A DNA stretch of 64,000 bases from JAEMQF01 sp963791595 (GCA_963791595.1 CAWBTF010000012.1:310001-374000), one strand, 5' to 3'. Counted from the stretch's first letter, positions 21,394 through 31,275 are shown. Notes: generated from the letters alone by a model not told the origin. Numbers and translations are program-made.

Positions 21394-22557
21394 GTGAAAA
21401 TCGTCAATATTCTCGAATCGACGCGTCCGATCCGCTCAGCCATCCGCAACGCGTACATCGATTTCTCGAAGATGACGCTTAGCGTCGTCGCGGTGGTCAC
21501 CGATGTCATCCGCGAGGGCAGGCCGGTGGTTGGCTACGGCTTCAATTCCAACGGCCGCTACGGCCAAGGCGGACTGATCCGCGAGCGCTTCGTGCCGCGC
21601 CTCCTGGAAGCCGACCCGACACGCTGCTCGACGCGAGCGCGAGAACCTCGACCCGCATCGTATCTGGGCCGCATGATGACCAACGAGAAGCCGGGCGGCC
21701 ACGGCGAGCGCTCGGTCGCCGTCGGCACAATCGACATGGCGGTATGGGACGCGGTCGCGAAGATTGCCGACCAGCCGCTGTTCCGGCTGCTGGCCGAGCG
21801 CTACGGCGACGGCAACGCCGAACCGCGCGTGTTCGTGTACGCCGCGGGCGGCTACTACTATCCCGGCAAGGGCCTCGACGAACTGGAGCGCGAGATGACG
21901 GGTTATCTCGAGCGCGGCTACACCGTCGTCAAGATGAAGATCGGCGGCGCTTCGCTGGCCGAGGACTGCGCCCGCATCGAAGCCGTGCTGAAGATTCTCG
22001 GTCCGGGACAGCATCTCGCCGTTGACGCGAACGGCCGCTTCGACCTCGAGACCGCGATCGCCTACGCGCAGGCGCTATCGCAGTACGCCCTGTTCTGGTA
22101 CGAGGAGCCCGGCGATCCACTGGATTACGAGTTGCAGGCCGAGCTCGCGAAACACTACGCGACAGCATGGCCACCGGCGAAAACCTGTTCTCGATGCAGG
22201 ATGCGCGCAACCTCGATTCGCTACGGCGGCATGCGTCCGGACCGCGACTGGCTGCAATTCGACTGCGCCTTGAGCTACGGACTGGTGGAGTACCTGCGCA
22301 CGCTCGACATGCTGCGCCAGCATGGCTGGTCGCCGTCGCGGTGCATCCCGCACGGCGGGCATCAGATGTCGCTCGCCATTGCTGCCGGCCTCGGACTCGG
22401 CGGCAACGAGTCCTATCCCGACCTGTTCCAGCCGTACGGCGGATTCCCCGATGGCGTCAGGGTGGAAAACGGGTACGTCACGCTGCCCGACCTGCCCGGG
22501 ATCGGGTTCGAAGGCAAGGCGGACCTGTACGCCGAGATGCAGGCGCTGGCGGCGTAG
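21394..22557 (+). CDS. tarD: D(-)-tartrate dehydratase, enolase superfamily
   Basis: About 388 residues from a GTG (VKIVNILESTRPI). It follows the Bradyrhizobium japonicum D-tartrate dehydratase I recall almost residue by residue: RNAYIDFSKMT, GYGFNSNGRYGQGGLIRERF, EKPGGHGERSVAVGTIDMAV, FVYAAGGYYYPGKGL, VVKMKIGG (KxK), VDANGRFDLE (metal Asp), YEEPGDP (Glu), RYGGMRPDRDWLQFDCALSY, PHGGHQMS (catalytic His) and GNESYPDLFQPYGGFPDGVR. Two scrambled patches, 21617-21675 and 22165-22210, are explained by three deletions and by a deletion plus an insertion, each restoring the frame. The enzyme converts D-tartrate to oxaloacetate and water. Last gene of the operon. Confidence 0.88.
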   Translation: MKIVNILESTRPIRSAIRNAYIDFSKMTLSVVAVVTDVIREGRPVVGYGFNSNGRYGQGGLIRERFVPRLLEADPTRCSTRAREPRPASYLGRMMTNEKPGGHGERSVAVGTIDMAVWDAVAKIADQPLFRLLAERYGDGNAEPRVFVYAAGGYYYPGKGLDELEREMTGYLERGYTVVKMKIGGASLAEDCARIEAVLKILGPGQHLAVDANGRFDLETAIAYAQALSQYALFWYEEPGDPLDYELQAELAKHYATAWPPAKTCSRCRMRATSIRYGGMRPDRDWLQFDCALSYGLVEYLRTLDMLRQHGWSPSRCIPHGGHQMSLAIAAGLGLGGNESYPDLFQPYGGFPDGVRVENGYVTLPDLPGIGFEGKADLYAEMQALAA

Positions 22558-22563
22558 AAGCAC

Positions 22564-23012
22564 TCAGCCCTGATGAACCCGCGTCTCGTGAGCGGCGACC
22601 TTGCCGACGCTCAGCAAGGTTTCGCCGGTGGCAACCAACTTCTCCTCTTTCGCCGCGACAGCGAAGAGTTCGCAGGCCGTGAAGACTTGAGTCTTGCCCG
22701 CTCTGACGACTCTCGCCCGCGCGACGAAGTGCTCGCCCTGGGCCGGCCGCAGGCAGTTCACCGAAAACGCGCCGCCAGCACGCCAGGGCCCGCGACAGTC
22801 ACGGCCGCAAAGCCGCAGGCCGTATCGATGAGGGTAGCAATCATCCCCGCGTGCAGGAAGCCGGTGTACTGCCCGAACTCGGCACGCCAGCGCAGGACGA
22901 GTTCAACCTGCCCAGCCGATGCCGACTTCACTTCCAATCCGCACCAGCGATTGAATTCGGCCGACTGGTTGATGGCGCGGAGTTGCGAGTGCACATCTTG
23001 AACGTCTGTCAT
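22564..23012 (-). CDS. PaaI-type hotdog thioesterase (one frameshift)
   Basis: About 148 residues. The N-terminal frame has CGLEVKSASAGQVELVLRWR and then YTGFLHAGMIATLIDTACGF, the PaaI hotdog signature with the central helix and catalytic region. The second frame continues SVNCLRPAQGEHFVARARVV and TGETLLSVGKV. The break is near 22758. Members hydrolyse acyl-CoA or aryl-CoA thioesters. It is the last gene of a minus-strand operon that starts with a TetR regulator at 26676 and includes an OYE, an SDR and a quinone reductase-like protein. It ends convergent with tarD, with 6 bases between them. Confidence 0.82.
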
Positions 23013-23048
23013 GGCGTCGCTCCCGCTTCGGTCAAGGCCAGCAAAGGG

Positions 23049-24119
23049 TCAGGCGTCAAGCGCCGGGTAGTCGGTGTAGCCCTTCTCCCCAGGCGTGTAG
23101 AAGGTCTGCGGGTCCACCGCATTCAGCGGCGACCCTGGCGCAGCCGCTCCACCAGGTCCGGGTTGGCGAGGAACGCGCGGCCCATCGCGATCAGGTCGGC
23201 GCGACCGCCGGTCAGCGCCTGTTCGGCCTGCGCCTTGTCGAAGCCGCCGGCAGGATGAACGGCCCTTTGAAGGCTTCGCGCAGGCCGGCCTTGAGGCCAT
23301 CGGGAACGGCAGGTGCCCCGAGCGCCGAATGGTCCAGCACATGGGCGTACATCAGGCCGAGTGCGGACAGTTCCTTGGCCAGCGCCAGATACTGCGCGTC
23401 GACACCCGGGAAGGCGCCGGTGCCGTTGAACACGCCATAGGGCGACAGCCGGATGCCGACGCGGTCTGCGCCGATGGCCTGGGCGGCCGCGGCCGCAACC
23501 TCCAGAACCAGCCGGTTGCGTCCTTCGGGCGTGCCACCGTAGCCGTCCACGCGGCGATTGATGTTGGCGTTCAGGAACTGTTCCAGCAGGTAGCCGTTGG
23601 CCGCGTGCAGTTCGACCCCGTCGAAGCCGGCTTCCATGGCCAGGCGGGCCGCCTGCACTATCTCCTGCGGCATTTGCGATGTCAGTGGCCGTCATGGCGC
23701 GCGGCGCGGTGTGCGGCTGGCTGCCTTGCGTATCGGTCCACATCTCGCCCGGGCACAGGTCGGCCGATGGCCCGAGCACTTCGGCGCCGGCCGGCAGGTT
23801 GGCCTGGTGGCTGACACGGCCGGTGTGCATCAGCTGCACCACGATCCGGCCGCCCTTGGCGTGCACGGCATCCGTCACCAGCTTCCATCCGGCCACATGT
23901 GCTTGTTGAACAGGCCTGGAATGCGGGCGTAGCCCAGGCCGTTGGGTGAGGCGACGTGCCCTCGGTGATGATCAGGCCCGCACCGGCGCGTTGCGCGTAG
24001 TAGGTGGCCATCAGCGCATTGGCGGTGTTGTCGTCAACCGCGCGGCTGCGCGTCAGCGGCGACATCACGAGGCGGTTGGCGAGCGGAATCGTACGCAGCT
24101 CGAAGGGGTCGAAGAGCAT
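23049..24119 (-). CDS. Alkene reductase of the NemA/OYE family (about five frameshifts)
   Basis: The pieces join to about 357 residues. MLFDPFELRTIPLANRLVMS is the FMN-binding start and PLTRSRA the typical NemA motif. Next come YYAQRAGAGLIITEGT, VQLMHTGRVSHQANLPAG and FDGVELHAANGYLLEQFLNA, the active site with the His/Asn pair HAAN. NRRVDGYGGTPEGRNR, GGRADLIAMGRAFLANPDLV and the C-terminal TFYTPGEKGYTDYPALDA are nearly diagnostic of N-ethylmaleimide reductase-like enzymes. Breaks lie near 23140, 23245, 23665, 23900 and 23965. It uses NADPH to reduce activated alkenes or nitro compounds. Confidence 0.82.
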
Positions 24120-24189
24120 GGGTTGTCCTTGAGTAGGTTGGGATGGGCGCTGGCGAGCGGCAGCGAGCCAAATCTTGGCCGGCGCGGCG

Positions 24190-24896
24190 TCAGGCCGGCT
24201 GCGGAAGGTTGCTGGGCGTGGGGGCGGTCATCCCCTGCTTGACCTGCTGCGTGAGTGCATCGGCCAGCACTTCGTGCTGCCCGGCCACCAGCCCGTCCAG
24301 TGCGCGGCTGACGATGTCCTCGGGGCTGGATTTCGGGGCGTTCAGTCCCTGCGTGAGATCGGTGTCGACATAGCCCATGTGCAGGCCCAGCACCTGCGTG
24401 CGTTGCGCGGCCAACTCATGGCGCAGCGCATTGGTCAGCGACCAGGCGGCAGCCTTGCTGGCCGAGTAGGCCGCCAGCTGGCCGCCGTTGACCCAGGAGG
24501 CAACGGACAGCACGTTGAGCAGGCCTCCGCCGCCGTTGGCCTCGAGCACGGGCGCAAAGGCCTGGCTCATGCGCAGCATCGCGAAGAAGTTCGTCTCGAA
24601 CAGGCGCCGCGCGGTGTCTTCGCTGTCGGCCGCCAGGAAGCCGCCCGGTTGCGCGATGCCGGCGTTGTTGATCAGCAGCGTCACATCCGCCGCCTGCTCT
24701 GCGGCGGCCTTCACGTCGGCCGGCCGGTTCACGTCCAGCCGCAGCGCGTGGACACCTGGAAGGGTCACGCTGGCCGGGTCACGCGCAGCCGCGTACACCT
24801 TGCGTGCGCCACGGGCCAGCAACGCACGGCAGAAGGCCAGACCGATGCCGCGATTGGCACCGGTGACGAGGACGACGGCGTTTTCGATGTTCGGTG
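24190..24896 (-). CDS. Short-chain dehydrogenase (start codon apparently damaged)
   Basis: About 235 residues, open to the end. NIENAVVLVTGANRGIGLAF carries the cofactor loop TGANRGIG. Then come DVTLLINNAGIA (NNAG), LLNVLSVASW (Ser), YSASKAAAWSLTNAL (YxxxK) and HMGYVDTDL. No in-frame ATG or GTG precedes NIEN. The bases CACC-GAACATC would read CACCATGAACATC with two bases restored, with an AGGA about 8 bases upstream, so the start is put near 24896. It lies between a quinone reductase-like gene and the OYE gene in the same operon. Classic catalytic residues are intact. Confidence 0.8.
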
Positions 24897-24968
24897 AGGA
24901 TTCCTGGAAGTGGGGTAGGAGGTAAGCTAGGAAGGACTCAGGGAAAAAAGACAGGGCGCGGAGCGTAA

Positions 24969-25970
24969 TCAGCGCATGGACACCACCACCTTGCCCTTGG
25001 CACGGCCACTTTCGACATGCGCGAGGGCCTCGTTGGTGGACGCGAACGGGTAGACCTTGTCGATCACCGGGCGGATCGCGCCCGCGTCGACGAGCCGGGT
25101 GATCTCGCGCAGCTGGTTGCCGTCCGCGCGCATGAAGAGGAAGCTGTAGTCGATGCCCCGGCTGCGCGCCTGGCGCCTGACGCCCGCACTGAGCAGCCAC
25201 AACACCCCCCGCAGGGCGGCCGGCGCGGCGATCTGGCGACCGAATGCGGGGTCCGGGGGGCCGGAGATGGAGATCAGCTTGCCGCCGGGCTTGAGCACCC
25301 GCAGCGACTTCGTCAGCGTCTTGCTATCCTGGCTGTTCAGCACCACATCCTGGTCGCGCAGCACATCCTCGAAATCCTGCGTCTTGTAGTCGATGACGGT
25401 GTCTGCGCCCAGGCGCTTGACCAGGTCCACATTGGCCGTGCTGGTGGTGGTGGCGACGCGGGCACCACGGTGCTTGGCCAGCTGGATGGCAAACGTGCCC
25501 ACACCGCCCGAGCCGGCCTGGATGAAGACGCTCTGCCCCTTCTTCAAGGCAGCCATCTCCACCAGCGCCTGCCACGCCGTCAGGCCCACCAGCGGCAGCG
25601 AAGCGGCCTCGACCATGGTCAGCGTCGTCGGCTTGAGCGCCAGCGAAGACTCCTTGACCGGGATGAATTCGGCAAAGGTGCCGATGCGGAAGTCATCGGC
25701 CCGCGCGTAGACCTCGTCGCCGACCTTGAACTGCCGCACCCGGGGGCCGACCTTCACCACCACCCCGGCCACATCGTGGCCAAGGACGAGTGGCATGTCG
25801 TAGCGCATGAAGAGCTTGAACTCGCCCTTGCTGATTTTGGCGTCGAGCAGGTTCACGCCGGCAGCGTGCACTTCCACCAGCACCTCGTCGTCGCGCAGGG
25901 CGGGCACGGGCACGTCGGTCAGTTGCAGCGCGCGCTGCTTGCCGTAGCGGTCGAGCACGAAGGCTTTCAT
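24969..25970 (-). CDS. NADP-dependent medium-chain oxidoreductase (quinone reductase type)
   Basis: A complete 333-residue zinc-independent MDR. The N-terminal GroES-like domain reads MKAFVLDRYGKQRALQLTDV, HAAGVNLLDAKISKGEF and LVLGHDVAGVVVKVGP. The Rossmann domain has VFIQAGSGGVGTFAIQLAKH, the NADPH-binding motif with its AGSGGVG loop. No cysteine cluster for structural zinc is seen. Members reduce quinones or enones with NADPH. It is the first enzyme gene of the operon, 93 bases after the TetR stop, and one of the few undamaged genes between 13 and 30 kb. Confidence 0.9.
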   Translation of the reverse strand: MKAFVLDRYGKQRALQLTDVPVPALRDDEVLVEVHAAGVNLLDAKISKGEFKLFMRYDMPLVLGHDVAGVVVKVGPRVRQFKVGDEVYARADDFRIGTFAEFIPVKESSLALKPTTLTMVEAASLPLVGLTAWQALVEMAALKKGQSVFIQAGSGGVGTFAIQLAKHRGARVATTTSTANVDLVKRLGADTVIDYKTQDFEDVLRDQDVVLNSQDSKTLTKSLRVLKPGGKLISISGPPDPAFGRQIAAPAALRGVLWLLSAGVRRQARSRGIDYSFLFMRADGNQLREITRLVDAGAIRPVIDKVYPFASTNEALAHVESGRAKGKVVVSMR

Positions 25971-26063
25971 GTCAGCTCCTCGTTGGCACGCGATCCACGA
26001 GCCTTGAATCCGTTTGAAATGATGTCGTCATATGTCCTGGCGAACGCATGGACGACGAGCGCA

Positions 26064-26676
26064 TCAGTCGTCATGGGGAACCAGGTGTGCCAGTGCGGCC
26101 TGGCAGATGGAGTCCGACAGGCCCGGTTCGTCGACGGCGCGGGCCAGCACGACGGCGCCGACCATCGTGGCCACGGTGACGAGTGCTTGCTCGTGGGCGC
26201 CCGGCTGCCCCAGTCGGGCGACTGGCGGGCCACCAGGTCGACCATTTCCTTGATGTGCCGCGTGGCGGCGCGCCGACTTCGGGAGCCTGGCGCGGCATCT
26301 CGGAACAGAGCGCGGCGGCCGGGCAGCCCAGCTCGGATGGGCGACATGGGCCCGGGACAGATAGGCGCGAAGCATGGCCGCCAGGCCTGTGCCGGCGGCG
26401 CATCGGCGACCACGCCGGCCACCGCCGCCACCGATTCGGCGCCGGCCCGTCCGCCGCTTCGGCCAGCATCGCGTCGCGCGACGCGAAGTGGGCGTAGAAG
26501 GCCCCATGCGTGAGGCCGGCCTGCTTCATGATGTCGGCGACGCCGGTGCCGTCGTAGCCGGTCTTGCGGATCGCGCGTGCGGCAACCGCCACGATGCGCT
26601 CGTGCGACGCCTCCTTGGCAGCGGCTTTGGCGTTGGGTCTTGCGTTCGGTCTTGCATTTCGCATGATGTTCATCAT
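26064..26676 (-). CDS. TetR-family repressor (frameshifted in the middle)
   Basis: About 204 residues. The HTH region ASHERIVAVAARAIRKTGYD and GTGVADIMKQAGLTHGAFYA, then HFASRDAMLAEA, is typical TetR. The C-terminal frame has ALVTVATMVGAVVLARAVDE and ICQAALAHLVP, as in the AcrR group that pairs with OYE and MDR genes. Frames change two or more times between 26200 and 26490. It lies upstream of, and on the same strand as, the quinone reductase/SDR/OYE/thioesterase genes, so it probably represses that operon and itself. The Arg-Asn-Ala-rich N-terminus (MRNARPNARPNAKAAAKEAS) is unusual. Confidence 0.78.
26663..26676. promoter_or_regulatory. Palindrome at the TetR start codon
   Basis: ATGATGTTCATCAT is a perfect inverted repeat (6-base arms, 2-base centre) that covers the first codons of the TetR gene. 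It resembles the CATCATC-rich operator of the first TetR gene. It could be an autoregulatory operator if transcription starts just upstream, or chance from repeated ATG and ATC codons. Confidence 0.3.
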
Positions 26677-26703
26677 ACATCCCTGGCACGGGAAGCAAGG
26701 GAA

Positions 26704-28104
26704 TCACCGGGTCGTCGGCAGCCCCTCGTCACCCCAGCGCGTGACCCGAACGGCAAGCGCTGCCGCCAGCCCGAACACCGCCATGCCCAGCGCGACCAGC
26801 GCGAAGACCGTCCAAGGCTCGGTCGATGCCTGCAGCAGCATCCAGCCACCGATCGGCCACGACCAGCAGGCGCAAGGTGCCGGCCAGCACCAGGCCACCG
26901 ACCTTGCCCGCGCCCAGCGCCGAGAAGTACAGGCTCAGGCCCAGCCCGAACAAGCCGTAGACCGGCCCGGCCCAGCGGAAGTAGAGCCCGGCCGATGCTT
27001 GTACAGCGGGTCGCGCGTGAACAGGTCCACCCACAGGCCAGGTGCGATGGCCACGACTCCGCCCAGCAGGCCCAGCGTGGCCATGGCCAGCAGCGCCGCG
27101 ATCCAGGCGACGCGCTTGGCGCGGGCCACCATGCCGGCGCCGATGGCCATGCCCACCAGCGGCACCGAGGCCACGCCGATGGCAAAGCTGATCGGCACCA
27201 GCAGGAACTCGAGCCGCGCGCCGATGCCGTAGCCGGCCAATGCCGTCGCGCCGAACTGCGCCACCAGCCGGGTCAGGATGAGCACCGTCACCACCGTCTG
27301 CAGCGGCGAGATGCAGGCCAGCGCCCCCACCTTGAGGATGTCGGCCAGCAAGTTCCGCTGCAGCGGCGTGGCGCGAACCGCCAGGCTGACCTTGGACCGG
27401 CCGCTGCGCAGATACCAGCACAGAAAGGCGGCCCCCGCACTGAAGGCGATGACCTGGCCGGCGGCCACGCCCGGCATGCCGAGGCGCGGAAACGGCCCCC
27501 AGCCCAGGCCCAGCGCGCCGCCGATGAGCACCTGTGCCAGCGAGACCAGCAGGAAGGTCGCCGACGGCACCAGCATGTTCCCGCTGCCGCGCAGCACCGA
27601 GGCGAAGGTGTTCATCAGCCAGACGCCGAGGGAGCCGCAGAACGCCACGTTGGAGTAGGCGATGGCCTGCGCCAGTGCCTCGCCGCGGCCGCCCAGGCCG
27701 GCATAGATGGCCGGCCCCCAGACCAGCATCAGCAGGCAGTTCAACCCGCCAGCGGCCAGACCGATCCACAGCGCATGCACCGCCAGGGCGTTGGCACGTT
27801 CGGGCGCGCCGGCGCCGAGCGCCCGACTGATCGCCGACGACACGCCGCCGCCCATCGCGCCGCCGGAGAGCATCATCTGCAGCATGATCATCGGGAACAC
27901 CAGGGCCATGCCGGCCAGCGCTGGCACGCCGAAACTGCCGACATAGGCGGTCTCGGCCACGGTCGCCAGCGCCGTGGCCAGCATCGCCCCCATGTTCGGC
28001 AGCGCAAAGCGCAGCAGGGCCGGCAGGATCGGTGCCGTCAGCAGCGATGGCGCTGGGGCCCGGCCCGGCAACAACGGCGGCGGTGGAACGGCCGCGGCCT
28101 TCAC
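26704..28104 (-). CDS. MATE-family efflux transporter (two frameshifts)
   Basis: About 465 residues starting at a GTG (VKAAAVPPPPLLPGRAPAPS). Most of the twelve predicted membrane helices are readable, including LPNMGAMLATALATVAETAY, AMGGGVSSAISRALGAGAPE and NTFASVLRGSGNMLVPS, which carry the family's conserved helix 1 and 5 motifs. Breaks lie near 26995 (after DPLYK) and near 26855. MATE pumps export cationic or planar compounds using Na+ or H+. It follows an SDR and a TetR gene on the same strand, so it may export a toxic intermediate of the neighbouring pathway. Confidence 0.82.
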
Positions 28105-28159
28105 GCGTGGTCCGCCTTGGCCTGAACCTGCGCCTGCACGTGCCGCGGCCCGCAGCCGA

Positions 28160-28941
28160 TCACCACTTCTCGTTCCACGGCCGCAGCACCACCTCGAAGG
28201 CCCAGGTCGAGCGGTGCTGGCGGTGCAGCTGCAAATACATCTCGGCGATGCGGTCCGGGTCGGCCATGTTGTCGTCGGTGGTCGTGCCCGCCAGCCGGTG
28301 TGCGCGACTGCCGTCCTCCTGCCGCCAGCCCACCGCGGCGTCGATGGGCACGTTGACCACATGGATGCCCTGCGGCATCAATTCCCGCGCCATGCTCTGC
28401 GCCAGCCCGGTCTTGGCCTGGCAGGCCATGGCGAACGCACCGCTGGCCGGGAAGCCCTTCAGCGCCGCGCTGGCGTTGGTGAAGACGATCGTTCCCCTCG
28501 CGCCGTTGGCGTCCGGCGCGTTGCCAGCATCAGCCGCGCAGCCTGCTGGCCGACCAGGAAGGCGCTGAACGCGGCGTTGCGCAGCGTGTCCAGCGCCAGG
28601 GCCGGGTCGGCCTCGGCGATGCTCTTGCGGAAGATGCCCGGCACCCGGCCGTCGATGTTGTGCACCACCAGGCGGGGTGCGCCGAGGTCGCGCGTCACCT
28701 GCGCGAACAGCGTCGCCAGGGCAGCAGGGTCGGCCGCATCGCAGGCATACGGCCTCACGCCGTGCGACTGCACCAGCGACTGCAGCACCGGCTTGTCCGG
28801 GTTGCGGGCAGCGATGGCCACGGCCATGCCGCTTTGCGCGAACAGCCTGGCACAGCTGGCGCTGATACCCGGGCCGCCGCCGACGACGAGGGCCACCTCA
28901 GGCGTTGAAGCCGCGGAACCTTGCTGGTCAGTCGAAGTCAT
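28160..28941 (-). CDS. SDR-fold protein lacking the catalytic tyrosine (one frameshift)
   Basis: About 260 residues. The nucleotide loop VVGGGPGISASCARLFAQSG replaces the usual TGxxxGIG. The position of the catalytic Tyr in YxxxK is Ala (ACQAK in AMACQAKTGLAQSMAREL), while the Lys is kept. The protein ends VVLRPWNEKW. The frame breaks near 28500 (before TIVFTNASAAL). It is a paralogue of the SDR at 31272-32015, sharing the AQSMAREL helix and the LRPW-E-W ending. It overlaps no neighbour and lies between the TetR and MATE genes. Without Tyr it may not be a standard alcohol dehydrogenase. Confidence 0.72.
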
Positions 28942-28990
28942 GTTGCGCTCCCCTTTCTGTTGCCGCGCTGCCGAGATGGTCGCTGCCGTA

Positions 28991-29569
28991 TCAGGCCGGG
29001 TCGGTGCGGTTCAGCGCCAGCAGTCGGTCGCGCACCGACTTCAACAGCGCGTCGGACCTCTTCGGGTCGGTCTGCACCCGCGCCAGCAGCACCGCGCCGA
29101 CCATCGCGCTCACCGCCAGCATGGCATCGCCCTCGTCCTGGCTGTTCAGCGACTGCGCGAGCTGCGCGACGAACTCGTCGATGTGCGCTGACATGACCGC
29201 GCGTGATGCATCGTCAGCGCGGGCCACGTCCGAGGCCAGTGCGGCGATGGCGCAGCCGCTGGTGCGCGCGTCGCGGTGCGCGCGGCTGACATAGCCCCGC
29301 ACCCGCGTCTCGTAGCTGCGCGGCGCGTCGCCGGGCTTCATGCTGGCGGTGGCCGTCTTGCCGCCTTCGACCAGCGCCCGCTCCAATGCCTGCGCCAGCA
29401 GGTCGGACCGAGACGCGAAGTGGTTGTAGAAGCCGCCGTGCGTCAGGTCGACGCTGCGCATCAGCTTGCCGACGCTGACCGATTCCAGGCCGGTGTCGCG
29501 CACCGCATCGGCCGCCTTGCGCAGGATGCGCTCCCGGCTCTGCGCCTTGTCGGCTTGTGAATGTCCCAT
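28991..29569 (-). CDS. TetR-family repressor
   Basis: A complete, undamaged regulator of 192 residues. HTH: SRERILRKAADAVRDTGLES, then VSVGKLMRSVDLTHGGFYNH and FASRSDLLAQAL. The C-terminal domain has YVSRAHRDARTSGCAIAALA and VSAMVGAVLLARVQTDP. The start MGHSQAD at 29569 is preferred; an ATG at 29611 lies inside the putative operator. It is divergent from the acyl-CoA ligase operon and upstream of the SDR/MATE genes, so it probably controls both directions. Confidence 0.88.
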   Translation of the reverse strand: MGHSQADKAQSRERILRKAADAVRDTGLESVSVGKLMRSVDLTHGGFYNHFASRSDLLAQALERALVEGGKTATASMKPGDAPRSYETRVRGYVSRAHRDARTSGCAIAALASDVARADDASRAVMSAHIDEFVAQLAQSLNSQDEGDAMLAVSAMVGAVLLARVQTDPKRSDALLKSVRDRLLALNRTDPA

Positions 29570-29605
29570 GGTGGTTTCCCGCGTGTTGACCGTCTGGATT
29601 GTATT

Positions 29606-29639
29606 CGTCATACTGAACGATGACGATCGTCATTCTGAA
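29606..29639. promoter_or_regulatory. Putative TetR operator: 12-base direct repeat with an embedded palindrome
   Basis: CGTCATACTGAA (29606-29617) and CGTCATTCTGAA (29628-29639) are direct repeats differing at one base and spaced 22 bases apart, two helical turns. Between and across them lies the perfect 14-base palindrome ATGACGATCGTCAT (29620-29633). The site is in the divergent region between the TetR and ligase genes. Confidence 0.55.
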
Positions 29640-29715
29640 GCATGGCGATCGTCGTCCTCGATCAAGACGTCCAGGCAGCGGCATGGGCGCCAGCCGCCCG
29701 GCACCTGGAGACACC

Positions 29716-31275
29716 ATGCCCGCTGAACAACCGCAAGCGATCACCCGCATCCACCAGCTGATGGCGCCCTGGGTGGCCGAGCACGCCCGGCGCGCCGGCG
29801 GTGCGCGATGCCCACCTGTCGCTGAGCTACGCCCAGCTCGACGCCGCGGCGCGCACGGCGCAGGCGCACCTGGAAGGGCTGGGTCTGCGCCCGGGCGACC
29901 GGCTGCTGGTGGTGGGCGAGAACTGCGTGGCGCTGTGCGTGCTGGTGCTGGCCGCCAGCCGCATGGATGTCTGGTCGGTGGTGGCCAACGCCCGGTTGTC
30001 CGACCGCGAGATCGACCTGTTCATCGACCACGCGCAGCCGCGCCGGGTGCTGTACACGCCGCATGTGTCGCCCGAGGCCGCCCGCCACGCCGAACGCCAC
30101 GGCGCCCGCAGCCAGTCCTGGCCGGGCCTGGGCGACCTGCCGGTGGGCGCGCTGAACGAGACCACCGTGCCGGAGCCCTGCTTTGCCGACCCGCGCGAGC
30201 AGGTGGGCTGCGTGCTCTACACCTCGGGCACCTCGGGCGCGCCCAAGGGCGTGATGCTGACCCACGCCAACATGCTGTTCACCGCCACCAGCGCGGCGCG
30301 CATGCGCGGCCTGCACCCGGCGACCTGAGCTACGGCGTGCTGCCGATGGCTCACATCGTCGGCCTGACGGCGCAGTTCATGGGCAACCTCTGCGGCGGCG
30401 CGGCCCTGGCGCTTGCGCCGCGCTTCACGCCGGCCGAGACCGCCCGCATGCTGCGCGACGAAGGCGTCACCATGTTCACCGGCGTGCCCGCGATGATGGC
30501 CAAGATGCTGGACTGGTCACGCGAGACGGGCACGCCGCTGACCGCACCGCGCCTGCGGCTGATGACCGTGGCCGGCTCGCCGATGACGCCGTCGCTCAAG
30601 CAGGAGGCCGAAGCCGCCTTCGGCCTGCCGCTTGACAACGGCTACGGCCTGACCGAATGCGCGCCCACGGTCGCGCAAACGCGCACCGGCGAACGGCGCA
30701 GCGACTGCGCGGTCGGCCACCCGATCCCCGGCGTCGAGGTCCGCATCGTCGGCCCCGGGGGCGTGGCAGTTCCGCCCGGCGAGGTGGGCGAGCTCTGGGT
30801 GCGCAGCCCCGGGTTGATGAAAGGCTACTACCGCAGCCCGGAACTAACGGCTCAGGTGATCGACGCCGACGGCTGGTTCAACACCGGCGACATGGTTCGC
30901 ACCGAGCCCGACGGCGCGCTGACCATTGCCGGCCGCAGCAAGGAACTGATCATCCGCTCGGGCCTGAACGTCTACCCGGTGGAGGTGGAGCAGGCGATCA
31001 ACGCCCACCCCGAGGTGGTGCAGTCGGCGGTGGTGGGCCGCACGGTGGACAGCAACGAAGAGGTCGTGGCCTTCGTCGAGCGCGCGGCCGGTTCGTCGCT
31101 TGACAGCGCCGCGCTGCGCGCCCACCTTCGCGACCACCTGGCCCCCTACAAGATTCCGAGCGAGATCCGCTTCCTGGCCGCCCTGCCCGCAGCGCCCACC
31201 GGCAAGCTGCTCAAGGGCGTGATGAAGACCATCGCGCAGCAGCCGACCACCGGCACTGACGCTGCCCCGCAATGA
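29716..31275 (+). CDS. AMP-dependent acyl-CoA synthetase (two compensating frameshifts)
   Basis: About 518 residues of the ANL superfamily. It activates a carboxylic acid as acyl-AMP and then acyl-CoA. Start MPAEQPQAITRIHQLM with GGAG before it. The P-loop YTSGTSGAPKGVMLTH, the NGYGLTECAPTVAQ motif, the hinge region GWFNTGDMVRTEPDG and IAGRSKELIIRSGLNVYPVE, and the catalytic Lys in PTGKLLKGVM are all present. The frame leaves near 29803 and returns near 30325, and the intervening segment is perfectly readable in the other frame (LSYAQLDAAARTAQAHLEGL). It is the first gene of a five-gene operon. The substrate is unknown. Confidence 0.87.
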   Translation: MPAEQPQAITRIHQLMAPWVAEHARRAGGARCPPVAELRPARRRGAHGAGAPGRAGSAPGRPAAGGGRELRGAVRAGAGRQPHGCLVGGGQRPVVRPRDRPVHRPRAAAPGAVHAACVARGRPPRRTPRRPQPVLAGPGRPAGGRAERDHRAGALLCRPARAGGLRALHLGHLGRAQGRDADPRQHAVHRHQRGAHARPAPGDLSYGVLPMAHIVGLTAQFMGNLCGGAALALAPRFTPAETARMLRDEGVTMFTGVPAMMAKMLDWSRETGTPLTAPRLRLMTVAGSPMTPSLKQEAEAAFGLPLDNGYGLTECAPTVAQTRTGERRSDCAVGHPIPGVEVRIVGPGGVAVPPGEVGELWVRSPGLMKGYYRSPELTAQVIDADGWFNTGDMVRTEPDGALTIAGRSKELIIRSGLNVYPVEVEQAINAHPEVVQSAVVGRTVDSNEEVVAFVERAAGSSLDSAALRAHLRDHLAPYKIPSEIRFLAALPAAPTGKLLKGVMKTIAQQPTTGTDAAPQ

